Notes: generated by a model not told the origin, from the letters alone. Counted from the first letter of the stretch, positions 21,549 through 33,715 are shown. The stretch is DNA of 64,000 nucleotides from Kalmusia sp. IMI 367209 (GCA_027946365.1 JAPEUQ010000016.1:372001-436000); one strand, 5' to 3'. Translations and numbers: made by a program.

Positions 21549-21884
21549 CTTCAAGGGTCTTTATACCTCTGTTCTGTCCGTGGTCGTGCCTTCTAATTTT
21601 GAGCTATCTTGTCTAAAAAGGGTGTGACCCGCTGCTTACACTAACTCAACATCAGGTCTTTGAAACGTAAAAATATAGAACAACGAAATCAACACAAGGC
21701 AAAAGCAGGGACTGGAGAGTGAATGCTAGTATGAAGAGTATGAACGTGGCTGTGGTGAGTCCGCTAAACGGTCGTTAAGCCCGAGTTAAGTCCGCCCCCA
21801 CCAGCTGGGCAGTAGCTTCGACTGCAGCCTCTAATCTCCTCACACCTGTCACAATTTCCAGGGCACAACCCAGCACCACCCAAC
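21549..21884. promoter_or_regulatory. Divergent promoter, N2227 methyltransferase and PAC4-like gene
   Basis: This 336-bp gap lies between two divergent start codons. No core element stands out and no gene is contained in it. Confidence 0.4.
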
Positions 21885-22391
21885 ATGGCCGCCGCCCCCG
21901 AAGTCGGAATACCGAATGGCGACATACCCACCGCCCCGATCTCAGTCGCTTTCCCCCTTCCGAAAGCACCGCAAACAAACATTCACCTTCAACTCTACAA
22001 CAATGGCCCAAACGTTCTGCTCTTCCTTACAACTTCTACGCCCGAATCGTCTACTGCCGCACCACTGGGTAGCTTGGTTTATGCAATGCCTAATGTAAGC
22101 CCTCATCTCCCCTCTCAAGCTTAAATGGGGCTAAAGCAAGGTGCGCAGAGAACGAATCCCTCCGATCCGCTTAGTACCCCGCTCTTCACGCCCCAAAATA
22201 CATTAGACTTCACGACTAGGCTAGCAAAGGTGCTTGCCAGGAAGCTCAAGAGACCGGTATATGTGGGGAACTCGATGAGCTTTGCCAGTGCGGGGATGGG
22301 CGGCACGGTGGAGGAGGAGATGGAAGGGTTTAGGAGGGTTGTTGAAGTCGTGGTGGGGTTGGTGGACACTAACAAGGAGACGATGGCATGA
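21885..22391 (+). CDS. Proteasome assembly chaperone 4-like protein
   Basis: The two exons are 21885-22094 and 22149-22391, coding for 150 aa, joined in phase 0 (AMPN-RTNPSD; gtaagc..gcgcag). The sequence matches the small PAC4/Pba4-type fold: an N-terminal beta region with VLLFLTTST, a helix TRLAKVLARKLKRPVYVGNSM and the C-terminal GMGGTVEEEMEGFRRVVEVV. Family knowledge: Pba3-Pba4/PAC3-PAC4 dimers guide assembly of the 20S proteasome alpha-ring. The length is typical. Its 3' end faces the Con-6 gene, about 220 bp away. Confidence 0.85.
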
Positions 22392-22613
22392 AAGTCATAC
22401 AAGTTGCACAATGCAATGGTACAAAAATGGATCCACACTGATGTTGACGACAAGGGCAAATCTAAAGCACTCAACCCGTCCATGGCTGGCCCGTACGACA
22501 CTCACGTTTTGTGTACAATCACAAAGCAAAGAGATGGGCGAGCATCAACATGGTATGCTGTTGTCCAAGATTATTTTGGCCATGTCTACCTGGACTACAC
22601 TACAAGACATCTT

Positions 22614-22946
22614 CTAGATCTGGTCCAAGCGCTCCTTCGCACTCTGCTTCGCTTCGTCCGAAACCTTCGGATTGTTCAAGGTCGCCTTCAAACCGCCCGC
22701 GACGTTGTTGGGGTTCTTGCCCTCCTGGGAATGTGTCTCGGTATTTCCGCCATCATATTCGTTCTCGAGCACCTCGCGGGAGTGTTGCTTGGCCTCTTCG
22801 GAGGTGTCTATGGACTTTCAGCACAGTTCCAAAGCAAACCACGCGACTGCCTCCAGTCGCAGACAAAAGTATTGTCCCAAATGCAACTTACTGGGATTGT
22901 TGATGTTGGCCTTGTGACCGCCGATAACGTTACCTGAGTTGGCCAT
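22614..22946 (-). CDS. con-6: Conidiation-specific protein 6 (Con-6)
   Basis: The two exons are 22946-22892 and 22807-22614 (gtaagt..catag), coding for 82 aa. The protein consists of the two classic Con-6 repeats: GNVIGGHKANINNPNTSEEA and NNVAGGLKATLNNPKVSDEA, each followed by a Lys/Gln/Ser-rich helix. The second exon begins inside repeat 1. Family knowledge: con-6 is strongly induced during conidiation in Neurospora and homologues are widespread in Pezizomycotina; the molecular role remains unclear (a small hydrophilic, stress-related protein). It is a good marker for a sporulating filamentous ascomycete. Confidence 0.93.
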
Positions 22947-24196
22947 TCTGAAAATGATGAAGTTGGAATTGGGAGAGAGTAAGTTGTTGTGGTTGTTGTT
23001 ATGCAATGTAACGAAGCTGATGGTGCCATGTAGGCGCAGGATTCCTTCGCTTTATACCTTCATTTCCCTCCCGTACTCGTAATTCCGGTTGCCTAATGCA
23101 TCGCATCGTCAGTGATGAAGCTGTCGTCTTTTACGTCAACAAAGAATTATTTGGCGGCGTTGCCATGAGGACAAACAGGTGTACCTTGCTAAATAAGCTC
23201 GATCGCCAGCGCATTGATTCCTCCGTGACCTAGCATCGCTCGCATTCGTCTGTTCTAGTACAATGATACGGTCATGATCATGGCACTTCTAAAATGGTGC
23301 AGACTCCAGTCTACTTTCGGAGTGGTAGATTATGCTAAACCAAGGTACCATCTTGCCAAGTACACGACCGGATCCATCTGCTAGAAACAGTCGGTGTGGA
23401 GGCTTAAAGTCGTGACGAAGATATGGGCAACTCTGAAGCACTAGTCATGTCGATATGGGGAATCTAGATGTGCAAAACTCGGTTCCTGGATCTTCATGGG
23501 GCTCACATCCTTGTACGATCGGGGTAAGATCTCACTTGTGAGATTTCCGATCGATCTAAAGATGCACGGCGCGGGAAGTGGGTAAGCTAATTCAACACTA
23601 CGAAGCGCGGTAGGACTCAGTTATGCACGTATCGAAATTCCCTAGTCAAAAGGATATGTGTCGTGTCGTAGATGACGTCAAAGCTACGAGGAAAGAAAGG
23701 CACGACAGCACCTTCCGGGCACGAACCATGATTGGCTGTCGTCACAATCATCTTCTCTTTATTCATTTCACGGCTCCTGTGCCTTGTCATGCATAGCGCG
23801 CACGCGACAGTGCATGCACATGCAAAATCCTCATGGCGGCAGAATCGATCTCCCGACTGACGTGAGCATGCGCCATGCCTGACGCGAGCGCGATCTCCAA
23901 AGTTGGCGAGCTGATTATCAGAACCTTCTTTCATCCTAACGTCTGTTGATAACTATATGTTTGGTAAATACAGCAGACTTTTTATTCAAAACTGTCTTTG
24001 TAGTCACGACGTCACGCGCCGCTCAATGATTCGCTGAGCGTGCGTGTCACTAGGCGTGCGTGATATTGAATGAGCATAACGAATGACTTTAAATTATGGT
24101 AACGAAGAATAAACAGATTTTGAGTACTTCTGTCTGTTACAATATCAAAAAAGGGGAGGTCCACTCGCGCGATCTACTGGTGGCCGTTTCGCCGAC
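22947..24196. other. Intergenic region, no gene seen
   Basis: This 1.25-kb region is upstream of Con-6 and downstream of the MDR reductase. It presumably holds the con-6 promoter. No coding signal is supported on either strand. Confidence 0.4.
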
Positions 24197-25302
24197 CTAT
24201 TCTTGGGGATTCACAATGACCTTTCCCCGAACTTTGCCCTCGAACACGTCCGTGCTGGCTTGCTGCAAAGCTCCAAGACCACCTGCAACCTTAGTAAAGT
24301 TGACAGGGTCCACGAGACCTTTGCGCAATACTTCTGGAAGATACTCGCCGTACCACCAATCTCGCCATCCGCGATGCTCCTCGAGCTGAGCAGCCTGGGA
24401 GAAGGGCTTGTAGACTCTTTCGACGTTCGAAGGTAGGTCAATGTCACCTCCAAGGACGCTTGCGAATCGTCCGTTTGGCGTTAGTGACGCCAGCGCGTTC
24501 TGAGAAGCCGGATCACCAGATGCCGAAAAGAAGTATTTGTAAGGTCCAAGTTTGCGAAGTTCATCGACCGCATCGGCAGCTTTATAATCAATCACGGCAT
24601 AGGCACCTAACCGCTTCTGTCGTGCATAGTCCTTTGCAGATGCAGTAACGATTACGGTATGCCCAACCTGGTAAAAGTTAAGTCAATCGTTTCCAGTGCT
24701 CAGCCAACAGGAGGACTAACACTCTTTGCATATTGGACTGCATAACTACCCACTGCACCGCCAGCTCCCCAGATCACAACTTTCTCCTCGGATTTGCCTT
24801 TTCCAGGCCTCTCCATTCCGAGGTATAAATGAAGGGCCGCGACTGCTGTCTGCAACGGAAAATTCACTAGGACGGCTTGATCGAACGATGTTTCGCCAAT
24901 CTGTGACTGTCAGGGCAACCCCGAGGTTTGTTTAAGTCGGCCTACTTTTGAAACTGTTTTGGAGTTCACCACAACTGACTCTTGCCAGGTACCTTCACGA
25001 TTGTTTGTCTCTGGCATGACCAGAGCTCTTGTATCGAATACGACTCGATCGCCGATCGCAAGCTTGCTTACGCTCTCTCCCACCTCTTGAACCGTCCCTG
25101 CTCCGCTTGTTCCTAATATTGCTGGGTAGTCTCGAATAGCACCTGCGCCGCCATAGCCAGCGTGTAGCATTTTGGCATCAAGGGGCTGAATGGCAATTGC
25201 CTCGTTCTTGACCAAGACCTCCCCTGGACCTGGATGATTGGCTCTAACCTTCAAGATCTCCAGGGCTTTGCCTGGCCCCGGGATAACAGCGACGCGATTC
25301 AT
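24197..25302 (-). CDS. Zinc-independent MDR oxidoreductase (enoyl-reductase-like)
   Basis: The exons are 25302-24946, 24900-24721 and 24667-24197, all phase 0, coding for 335 aa. The joins are TVSK-IGETSFDQ (gtaggc..cacag) and QYAKS-VGHTVIV (gttagt..accag). The N-terminal GroES-like domain includes GPGEVLVKNEAIAIQPLDAK and a GTSGAGTVQEVG turn; the NADPH-binding motif is VVIWGAGGAVGSYAVQYAK. The usual zinc-ligand cysteines of alcohol dehydrogenases are missing, placing it with quinone-reductase or trans-enoyl-reductase-like MDR proteins. Its substrate is unknown. No polyketide synthase lies nearby. Confidence 0.88.
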
Positions 25303-27393
25303 GGCGTTCCGTGCCGGTCGACTTGCAATAACAGAGAGAGATCAGTGTAAGATTGAATGCTGCAGTGATGCGAGCTTGTATCTTTAAGAAAAAAGAGGTA
25401 TGCCAACCCTTAAGTGTTATAGATGATTACTCTCACGATAGCGTACGCTAATCAATTGAAGATCCTTACGGAATACTACCTCTATTCGTGCGACATTTCT
25501 CTCGCGCGGACGTATAAGCCCTTTCACATCGTTTCGTAAGCCATAGTCTGCTTGGCATAACAATCTGTTGAGAGCGGAACTACTTGTATCGCGGTAGAAG
25601 CTCATGAGTGAGTTGTGTAAGCGTGGGGTAATCAAGGTGGGATTTCACATCAAAGTCCGTTAATTAGCCTTCATTTCGCAGAGCTAAGCAAGCTAATTTG
25701 GTCTTTCAGCTCGTCATCGCACGGTCAGTTTACCTCACAAGGCGCCGTTTGTCCTTCAATTTCGCACTTACTTCTCGCCGTTTTGGGAAATTGTATGTGC
25801 GATATGTGTCCCTCCGGGAAATAAGCATACAACATGGCGTACGATTCGTCAAAGTTCGCTTACACTTGCACCGCCTCCACTGCAACCATAATAGGATTCG
25901 ACGGCGACCTCTGATTGGAAGTCCGAAGAACTGGAGACGAATCTGCGCGTCGAGTACAAGGAAATTACTAGGACCTCTACATCTGAGATGAGAGGACATG
26001 GGTGAGTTCCTATTTGGTAGGCTTCCAGAAGAACTTCGACTATTGATGACTGCAGGCCCCTGTCTAGTCTACTCACTAATCGCACAAGCGAGAGTCGTAC
26101 GCTTACAAAGTTCCGAATGTTGACGCTAGACCTATCACCGCAGAATGACACCAAATTTGGGACAATGAGCCCGTTCGAGCTGTTGGCTCAAGGCCTATGA
26201 CTTCATGGGACAGCTGATGGAGAAATCTTTTGATGCGAGCCGGCATGGCCGTGGAGAAGGTGCTCGGACCAACCTGGGATATAGGCGGTAGCTGAGTAAC
26301 ACCCTAGATCACAACTTCACCTCGTGTTCATTCAAGCTAATATTAGACTGTTTGCTGGATGAATCGTGCACACTGACACCTCGGCCATCCGTAGATGATG
26401 AATTCGAAAGGCAAACGGTCGAAGCGCAATTAGGCGTACGCTAAGTAACCATTGTCTAGTACAACGACAGCTCGACTAGTTCGACATAAGGTAGTTGCAG
26501 AGATGCCTGAACCAGTTACGCCGACGGGTACGGCGCTACTAGCCTGACTTCGAAATGCATCGGCAAGATGGTGCTGCCGATTTGATTTGCTGACCATGTT
26601 TGCGACAAATCCATGCGACAACCTGTAGTGCGAAAGGAAGCATGTGGAAATCCATGATACCGTATAACACCAGCATGGCCGATATCATGGAGTCTCGTTT
26701 TGGAAAGGATCTGATCACAATCGAACGTGTACATATCCTAGCATCAGCGAAATCGCATCTTACTGGAACAATTTGGCCTCACGCGGGTGTCATTGCGCCA
26801 GCAACCGGTCATCTTGCATGAGGCTCAAAACAAGCATCTGACGACAGCCGCCATACTGCACATTGTGCCTACCCGCAGACAGACCCTCCGCACGGGCCCT
26901 TCTTGGCCCTTACAAGCCCTACGCCGAAAGCCATACTCTAAAATAGGTGTGTCCGCACGTTGTCCATCCAATCTCCCGGTAAACTTGCGTCCCAAGTGGA
27001 CGGAAAACATCCTGCGCCTCCTTGTTATTCGTCAAATATCGGTTGTGGGGCTCTTCTAGGGAAACGGGCCCGCTCCATCGTTCCACAGCGTGCACCAAGC
27101 CTCCATATCTCACGATTACTTGACGGCGGAGGAGCTAATCCGGTTGTAACCTCCTCTGATTCAGACTCTTGTCCTACTCGCAGTCATCACATTCGTGATC
27201 TTGAATCTGGAACATCCGTTCTAACACCGGGGGCCACTTCCGTGAATAGGGTGTATATAACATCTGTCGAGCGTCAGTCTTAAGTCCTCATCAACAACAA
27301 CAACAACTACTACTGCTACCGACAAGAACAACAATCTTCTACTAATCGGCTCGCCAACCTCGACTTGACAGACAGACCAAGGACCACTAGCTT
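25303..27393. other. Long sparse region with possible cryptic exons
   Basis: No gene is certain in these 2.1 kb. On the plus strand, bases about 25707-25792 (ending FSPFWEI before a strong gtatgt donor), 25893-26000 (TSDWKSEELETNLRVEY) and 26055-26200 (ending FELLAQGL, stop) can be joined in frame by plausible introns, but I found no matching start exon and no recognised family. Just before 27394 lie a TATA-like tgtatataaca (about 27250) and a CAA-rich leader. Confidence 0.3.
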
Positions 27394-27966
27394 ATGAGCA
27401 ACAGCCCTTCTCATAATCCCAGCCCATCAAACTCCCAGATCGACCGTGCTACTTCAGCTTCGTCTCAACAGGTTCCGACTGCTAGCACTTCTCACTCTGT
27501 GGAATCTCCTCAACTCACTGCTGGACAACGCTCCCAATCGACACCTCCCATCTTCGTTTTAGACAGGAGGTCAATCACTTCGAATCCAAGGCCGACAGTT
27601 CCTCTAGTCTTTGTGCACGAACCTCAAGCTTCTCAAGGAACACCGCAACCAGAGTCCAATCCACGACAAGGCCGTCCACTTGTTTCTCGACACGAACCGC
27701 GGAACAGCTCTTCACAACCACCGCGCAGAGTCCTCAACCCCTACGCTCGACCAGCTTCTCTTGCAAGAGCCCGCTCACAGCCTCGCTCAGACACTTTAGC
27801 AACGATGTCTTCCGCTTCTACTCCCAGCAACACTTCTACTGCTGGTGCCTCTTCCGGCTCCAATGGCAACCCATCTTACCAGCTTCCCTACGCCCCCTTT
27901 CCGTACCCCATGCCCGCTAACGGAGGCTCCAGCCAGCAAAGTGGCAAGGGCGGGTCTGGCAAATAA
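27394..27966 (+). CDS. Low-complexity Ser/Pro-rich hypothetical protein
   Basis: This single exon encodes 190 aa dominated by Ser, Pro, Gln, Asn and Arg, with no recognisable domain, TM helix or signal peptide. A partial internal repeat is visible: PTVPLVFVHEPQ and RQGRPLVSRHEPR. It ends in a Gly/Ser/Lys tail. The upstream region supports transcription: a TATA-like tgtatataaca at about 27250 and a CAA-rich leader. The protein is probably intrinsically disordered. I do not recognise it; codon use is gene-like, but a non-coding origin cannot be excluded. Confidence 0.5.
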   Translation: MSNSPSHNPSPSNSQIDRATSASSQQVPTASTSHSVESPQLTAGQRSQSTPPIFVLDRRSITSNPRPTVPLVFVHEPQASQGTPQPESNPRQGRPLVSRHEPRNSSSQPPRRVLNPYARPASLARARSQPRSDTLATMSSASTPSNTSTAGASSGSNGNPSYQLPYAPFPYPMPANGGSSQQSGKGGSGK

Positions 27967-29281
27967 GTGTTCTTTCTTCTCTGCAGGTCCGTATTCGATG
28001 TATTTCCGGCGTACAAAACTTTCCTTTGTCAACTACGGATACGACCTCCATGAACAGCATGATACAGTTCTCGATTAGATTTTACAACATCCCGAGTCTC
28101 GCGACTCTCGCACGATACCTCATGATCAAAGCATTGCATTTCTTCGGCGCTGGATCACGAATTTTACGAATCTCCTCATCTCCTTTTCTCTTTCTGAGCA
28201 TTTGCATTGGTGTTTTCAGCGGTATTCTTGGAGTTTTTGCTTTTTTGTCCCCCTTTTCAGGTCCCGTCTACGTTTCGAACGGCTCGATCCACACCATTCG
28301 GCTGGCCACCGTCTGGCACTTTTGGATCTAGCTTGTTCACGAAACGCGCATGCACCTAGTCACTCCTTCACTATCACGAGTCTCTTTTTCCCAGCATAAC
28401 ATTCAACTGTTTAGCATTTCTTGGCGTTCGCATTTAGAATCTGGGGCATTAGCATTAGCATCAGGTAGTCGTACCACCATACCAATTCCAAACCACAATT
28501 CCGCGCGGAAAAAAAAAACCATCTATTCTTAGGCATGATGCAAGTGATGTTTTGCAAGGATAACAGTTAGCATATGATCGGAGAATTCAACGTTGGAGAG
28601 GGACGTGGTATGCCAGCATTTCGGAGAATTTCTGGGGTGAGACGGTGGTAATGTGGGTGTTATCTGAGCGCTCCTTGCAGCTGAGGGACGCTGTGGCAAT
28701 CTCCGGGTGAGGCTGCGCCAGCACATGGTGGGGGAGGTGGATATATATAGGTCTGGTGGGATTGGAGGACTAGAGAGGTAATCAGTAGTTTATGTTGCGA
28801 GGTAGAGTCTCGCGGAAGAGGTGGGCGTTATCAGAGGACGAGGGACGGCGTGTCCTTTCGGCTGCAGCGTTCGGTCAACGTTGGGATGAGTGGGGCAGGG
28901 TTATGTAAGTGTGGGTGTGGCTAGTGTGGCTAATCAGGCTAGAGGCTTGGTGACTGCGCCACGTGCGCGGCTCGTTCTCGAACGCTGGGCAGATGACGGA
29001 ACCGCTCGCAACGCTTACCGTTCATCGCTGGCTCGTCTACTCACGACACTGAAGCCTAGTTTGTTCACGCGCAGCTATCACGTCGGCTTGCGTCTTCTTT
29101 CTTTCCTTCATTTGATTCTACTTGTGTGACCCAGCGTCGACAATTACCACGGTCCATAGGCTGCGCGTATGCCTCCTTTCCTCATCCGTGAATAAACATC
29201 GAACTCGTTACGTCGGTCATCGTCTCTTCACGGCATCTCTTTGACGCCTTTTCTCAACGACATACGATACACACATTCAGC
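27967..29281. other. Intergenic region, no gene supported
   Basis: This probably contains the 3' UTR of the Ser/Pro-rich gene and the promoter of ATG27. A hydrophobic plus-strand frame near 28026-28331 has no independent support. The bases before 29282 form a plausible leader. Confidence 0.4.
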
Positions 29282-30498
29282 ATGGCGTCGTCGCGGACGT
29301 CGCATTTTCTACTCGCCTTCCTAGCCCTCGTGCCGTCATCATTTGCGTCGTTCGAATGCAAAGACATCCTCGCCAAGAACCAGCACTTTGACTTCAAGAA
29401 GCTAGGCGGACCGCATGTAGTGCACCACACACATCAAGATCTTGAGGCACTTGCCGAGTACCGGTATAACTTCACGGTGGACATCTGCTCAGTGCTGAAG
29501 CGGGACAAGGGTGTGAAGACGGAGAACTGGTGTCACGATGGATCTAGAGGTATGTGTTTCGAACTCTCTACATACTACATGGTGCAGGATCGTGCTACTA
29601 CGCGTTGTGGGATTATGGAGAAGATAGGTTGGTATTGCAGCACCATGCTGACTGCTTCATAGTATGTGGCACCCGGGAAACCATCGACCTTACAGGCGCG
29701 CAAAACAATTCCATCCGTGCCATCGACATCGCGGGTACATACACGATGAAGGCTGGCCCACATATGGTATTGGACGAGAAATTTCGACTCCTCCGTGACT
29801 CGGGTCCCAACAGCGATGCTTCTCGGGAAGGCGTGCTAGCCGAATTCCATGGCGGTCGATACCCCTTCGAGGACGGGAAAAAAGGTGTGGATCAACAGGC
29901 CATAATCGAGTTTGTGTGCGATCATGAACGAGAAGGCAATGAGGGCGACGAACTGGATGATGGGGAGAAGGAAGAACCGAAAGAAGATGAGGGTGGGGAT
30001 AAGGGAGAGGATGGAGATAAGAAGGAGGAGAGACGGCTGAGGCGGCGTGACGGAGAGACTGGCAAGTGCGAGGAGAGCGATGCAAGTCTACGATTCTGTG
30101 GCTACGACGTAGAGACGTCGGATAAGGACAAGAAGGTCCAGACGCTGAGGCTCGAGTGGCGGACCAAGTATGCGTGCGACAATGCGCCCTCGGATGGTGA
30201 GAGTAGCCATTGGGGCTTCTTCACTTGGTTCATCATTATGTAAGCAATTCCTATCTTTCCTGAACTTTTCAAACTGGTATGTTTTCTGATTATTTCCACC
30301 AGCCTCTTCCTCGCCACCGCCGCATACCTTATCTTCGGCTCCTGGCTCAACTACAACCGTTACGGCGCCCGTGGGTGGGACCTACTACCCCACGGTGACA
30401 CAATTAGGGATATCCCGTACATCATCAAGGACATTGGGCGAAAGGTAGTCAGCACCGTGCAGAGTCCTGGTAGTAGGGGTGGGTACAGTGCTGTTTGA
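29282..30498 (+). CDS. atg27: Autophagy-related protein 27 (Atg27)
   Basis: The exons are 29282-29549, 29663-30239 and 30303-30498, coding for 346 aa. The first intron ends with ctgac branch and catag acceptor and gives GSR-VCGTRET; the second gives WFII-LFLATAAY. Features in order: signal peptide (HFLLAFLALVPSSFA), a cysteine-containing lumenal domain of the Atg27/mannose-6-phosphate-receptor type, an acidic Glu/Asp/Lys linker at about residues 195-225, one TM helix (WFIILFLATAAYLIFGSWL) and a cytosolic tail ending in YSAV. The same tyrosine sorting motif ends yeast Atg27. Family knowledge: Atg27 is a type I membrane protein cycling between Golgi, endosomes and vacuole that supports Atg9 vesicle formation. 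Confidence 0.92.
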
Positions 30499-31370
30499 GA
30501 CAATTGAAGGGGCATGCATGGAGTAGTGTATAAGCGAGGGCGTTCTTGTATAGAATATTTTGATGTGTTGGCGTTGCATGAATTGTAGGTTTCAGAAGAT
30601 ATTTGGAATGCCTCTGGGGAAAAGAGCAGTCATTTGGTCAGGAGAAATGTATATTTCTAAACACTTTCGCATTGAAGGTTGTACGGTTGACTAGTGTTTC
30701 TTTGTCTCTCTAAGGTGAGGGTATGTGATGTTGGGTCTTTCGATTCAAGGTACTGCGTCGACGCTCCTTCTTCACGTATTGAAGCAAGACTACGCCCCAA
30801 CATGCGGATGAGGATATGACCGTCCAGTCATCCCTCTGCAGAAAGAAAGCGTATACAAGGCCCTGTTCGCATTAATTCATCTTTTCTTCACACTTATTGA
30901 ACGCCGATCTCCAAAAAATGCAATATGCTTCCCTGATGCGGTGCGGGAGCGGGAACAAAGAACAATCCCTCAACCTGAAGGTGTGTCTAAAAAGAATAAG
31001 CATAGCTTCCAATGTCGAAGTCTAGAAGCCCTACTAACGCTGCTCATACTATTAGCTAGTAATCCGGTAGCTTGCCTGGATTGGCCACCTTTCTATGATG
31101 AAACCGGATTTAAGAGGCCGACTGTACACGAGATACAAGTAAGACTTTAGCGTTCAGGATTGGGATCCTACGTGTAGAAAGAGGTTGTGACGTTCTCACT
31201 ATGGAGCCTCCGGTGGAGATCCCGATGGAGACCCCGCTCGCGAGTCAGGTGCACTCGTCTATATAGCCAATGCCATTATGGAAGGTTCTAATGTATACGT
31301 CCCCTCATTCTACAAGCTTGTACCTCATTGTGTCTTCCCTTGCCATACCGGAGGACGCACAGTTTTTACC
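30499..31370. promoter_or_regulatory. Upstream region of the GH31 gene
   Basis: The region contains two adjacent inverted-repeat sites, CTCCGGTGGAG (31208-31218) and TCCCGATGGAG (31220-31230), and a TATA-like ctatatagcc at about 31259. No gene is supported in the remainder. Confidence 0.5.
31208..31230. promoter_or_regulatory. Paired CTCC-N3-GGAG-type sites in the GH31 promoter
   Basis: The two 11-bp elements are separated by one base: CTCC-GGT-GGAG and TCCC-GAT-GGAG. They lie about 150 bp upstream of the chosen GH31 ATG and 30 bp upstream of a TATA-like box. Related elements occur upstream of the permease (36907-37001) and the glycosidase pseudogene (39137-39147), which suggests binding by the locus regulator. 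No binding evidence exists in the sequence itself. Confidence 0.45.
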
Positions 31371-33539
31371 ATGATTTCCATTGAAGACAACCGCCTCACA
31401 TTCACGTTCGACGCCGAACAACTTTGGATCGAGCCTTGGGGTCACAATGCTGTCCGCGTTCGTGCCACGAAGATGGCTGCTATGCCGGACGAAGATTGGG
31501 CGCTTCTACGGCAACCACACATTGCAGCGACTCTGAAAAGTAGCGAAGATTCGGCTACGCTGATCAACGGCACAATCAAAGCTATAGTCACCAAACGAGG
31601 CAAATTGACCATCTTGAACGATACAAGCGGAGAGATCTTGCTTGAAGAGTACGCTCGGCATAGGCGCGATGTCCTTGATCCCAAGTGTAGTGCTCTGGAA
31701 ATCGAGGCTCGGGAATTTAAACCTGCGATTGGTGGGGATTATTACCACCTTACCGCCCGGTTTGAGAGCCTTGACCCCAAGGAAAAAATATACGGCATGG
31801 GGCAATACCAACAGCCGTATCTTGACATCAAGGGTACTCAGCTAGAGCTTGCGCATCGCAATTCTCAGGCTAGCGTACCCTTTGCAGTCTCTTCGCGTGG
31901 TTATGGACTGCTATGGAACAACCCCTCCATTGGTAATGCTGTGTTTGGGAAGAATATCATGAGCTTTGAAGCCGTGTCGACAAAAGCGCTTGATTATTGG
32001 ATCGTGGCAGGCAGCACACCAGCAGACATCATAGAGTCGTATGCTCGTGTCACTGGCACGGTAAGCCACTTGACGTGAATCATTAAGGGTGGTTACTAAT
32101 ATTGCGGTATCCCACAGGTCCCGATGATGCCAGAATATGGTTTAGGATTCTGGCAATGCAAACTTCGTTATCAAACCCAAGAGGAACTCCTACAAGTTGC
32201 ACGTGAGTATCGAAAGCGGGACCTCCCCATTGACCTCATCGTCATCGACTTTTTTCACTGGCCAATGCAAGGAGATTGGAGATTTGATGAAAAATACTGG
32301 CCAGACCCGGGTGAGTAGCGCTATGTATGTTCATATGGCTCTCGATTGAGTCGCTAACTTGTCGTACGCTAGATGCTATGATCAAAGAATTGCAGGAGCT
32401 GAACATTGAACTCATGGTTTCTATATGGCCAACCGTGGATAGACGGTCAGAAAATTATGAGGAGATGCTCGAGAAAGGATTACTGATCCGAACCGAGCGT
32501 GGCGTGCGAATTGCCATGACTTTTCAAGGACAAACAGTCCACTTCGATCCAACCAATCCAGCAGCGCGTGAGTACGTCTGGAACAAGGCTAAGACCAATT
32601 ACTACTCAAAGGGTATCAAAGTCTTTTGGCTGGACGAGGCAGAACCGGAGTATCGAGTATACGATTTCGACAACTACCGCTATCATTTAGGGCCGAATGT
32701 AGCAATTGGTAAGTCATCGTGAAAAGATATGGTTTCTTGAAGCATGTGCTAACTGCGCTTCGACGCATCTAGGTAACGTGTTCCCCATGGAATATTCGCG
32801 CGCCTTTCATGACGGGATGGCCAAAGAAGGACAGGAGAATATCGTGAATCTCGTTCGGTGCGCCTGGGCAGGAAGCCAAAGATATGGTGCACTTGTCTGG
32901 AGTGGCGACATTGCATCATCATGGTCCGCTCTTCAGGATCAATTGGCTGCTGGTTTGAATATGGGCTTGTCTGGTTTTCCTTGGTGGACAACTGATATTG
33001 GTGGTTTCCACGGTGGAGACCCTCGTGATGAAGCTTTCCGTGAGTTGTTTGTACGCTGGTTCCAATGGGGGACGTTTTGCCCCGTCATGCGGCTTCACGG
33101 GGACCGCGAGCCACGCCAGCCTAAAGTGGTAGGAGGCCCTTCCTGCCGCAGTGGTGCAGACAACGAAGTGTGGTCGTACGGACCAGAGGTATATGAGACA
33201 TGTAAAAGGTTCATGAGGGTTCGTGAGAACCTACGGGCTTACACGCGACAGCTCATGCAAGAAGCTCATCAAAAAGGCTCGCCGGTGATGAGAACGCTTT
33301 TCTATGTCTTCCCGCATGAATTGAGGTGCTGGGAAATAGAGAAACAGTACATGTACGGCGACAAGTACATGGTGTGCCCAGTCCTTGCAGCAGGCCAGAC
33401 CAAAATGACTGTATATCTACCAACGCTACCTGGTGGACAGAGATGGAAGTGGTTCTGGGGCGAGCAGGTCTGGGATGGCGGGATGACTGTCGAGGTAGAT
33501 AGTCCTTTAGAGCTGATGCCTGTCCTCGAACGGGTCTGA
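31371..33539 (+). CDS. GH31 glycosidase (alpha-xylosidase / alpha-glucosidase type)
   Basis: The exons are 31371-32060, 32118-32310, 32373-32708 and 32773-33539, coding for 661 aa. All introns have good ends (gtaagc..cacag, gtgagt..gctag, gtaagt..tctag). The GH31 barrel is intact: FWQCKLRY..., VIDFFHWP, nucleophile Asp382 in KVFWLDEAEPE and acid/base Asp452 in LVWSGDIASSW, then PWWTTDIGGF and RLHGDREP. WLDEAEPE and the compact length resemble alpha-xylosidases (YicI-like) more than starch-type alpha-glucosidases. No signal peptide is present, so an intracellular enzyme acting on imported oligosaccharides is likely, consistent with the nearby MFS permease. An upstream ATG (31278) is possible but the conserved start fits Met31371. 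Confidence 0.92.
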
Positions 33540-33715
33540 AGTGTGTCGTAACCTGGGTAGTCCTTTTTTTCCCTAGCGCGTAACCGCCCCGCCCCAGTGA
33601 TGCCGGGGTCGGCTGTATATTAGCCTTTCTCCGTGTTCTTCTCCACACTCTTGTGTCTTCACGTTTTCCCTTTGCGTTCACTTTCACATGAGCATTCGTG
33701 CCTCGTAATAATGTC

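Noticed and set aside
26236..26270. gagccggcatggccg, similar to the start of the tRNA-Thr gene
   Set aside because: The following bases cannot form D-, anticodon and T-arms; the match is limited to about 12 bases.
28026..28331. Hydrophobic plus-strand frame downstream of the Ser/Pro-rich gene
   Set aside because: It could be a small TM protein, but it lies where a 3' UTR is expected and has no independent support.
29550..29662. Open frame through the first ATG27 intron that would add an internal segment
   Set aside because: The region has a strong donor (gtatgt), a ctgac branch site and a catag acceptor, and removal gives the expected family sequence.
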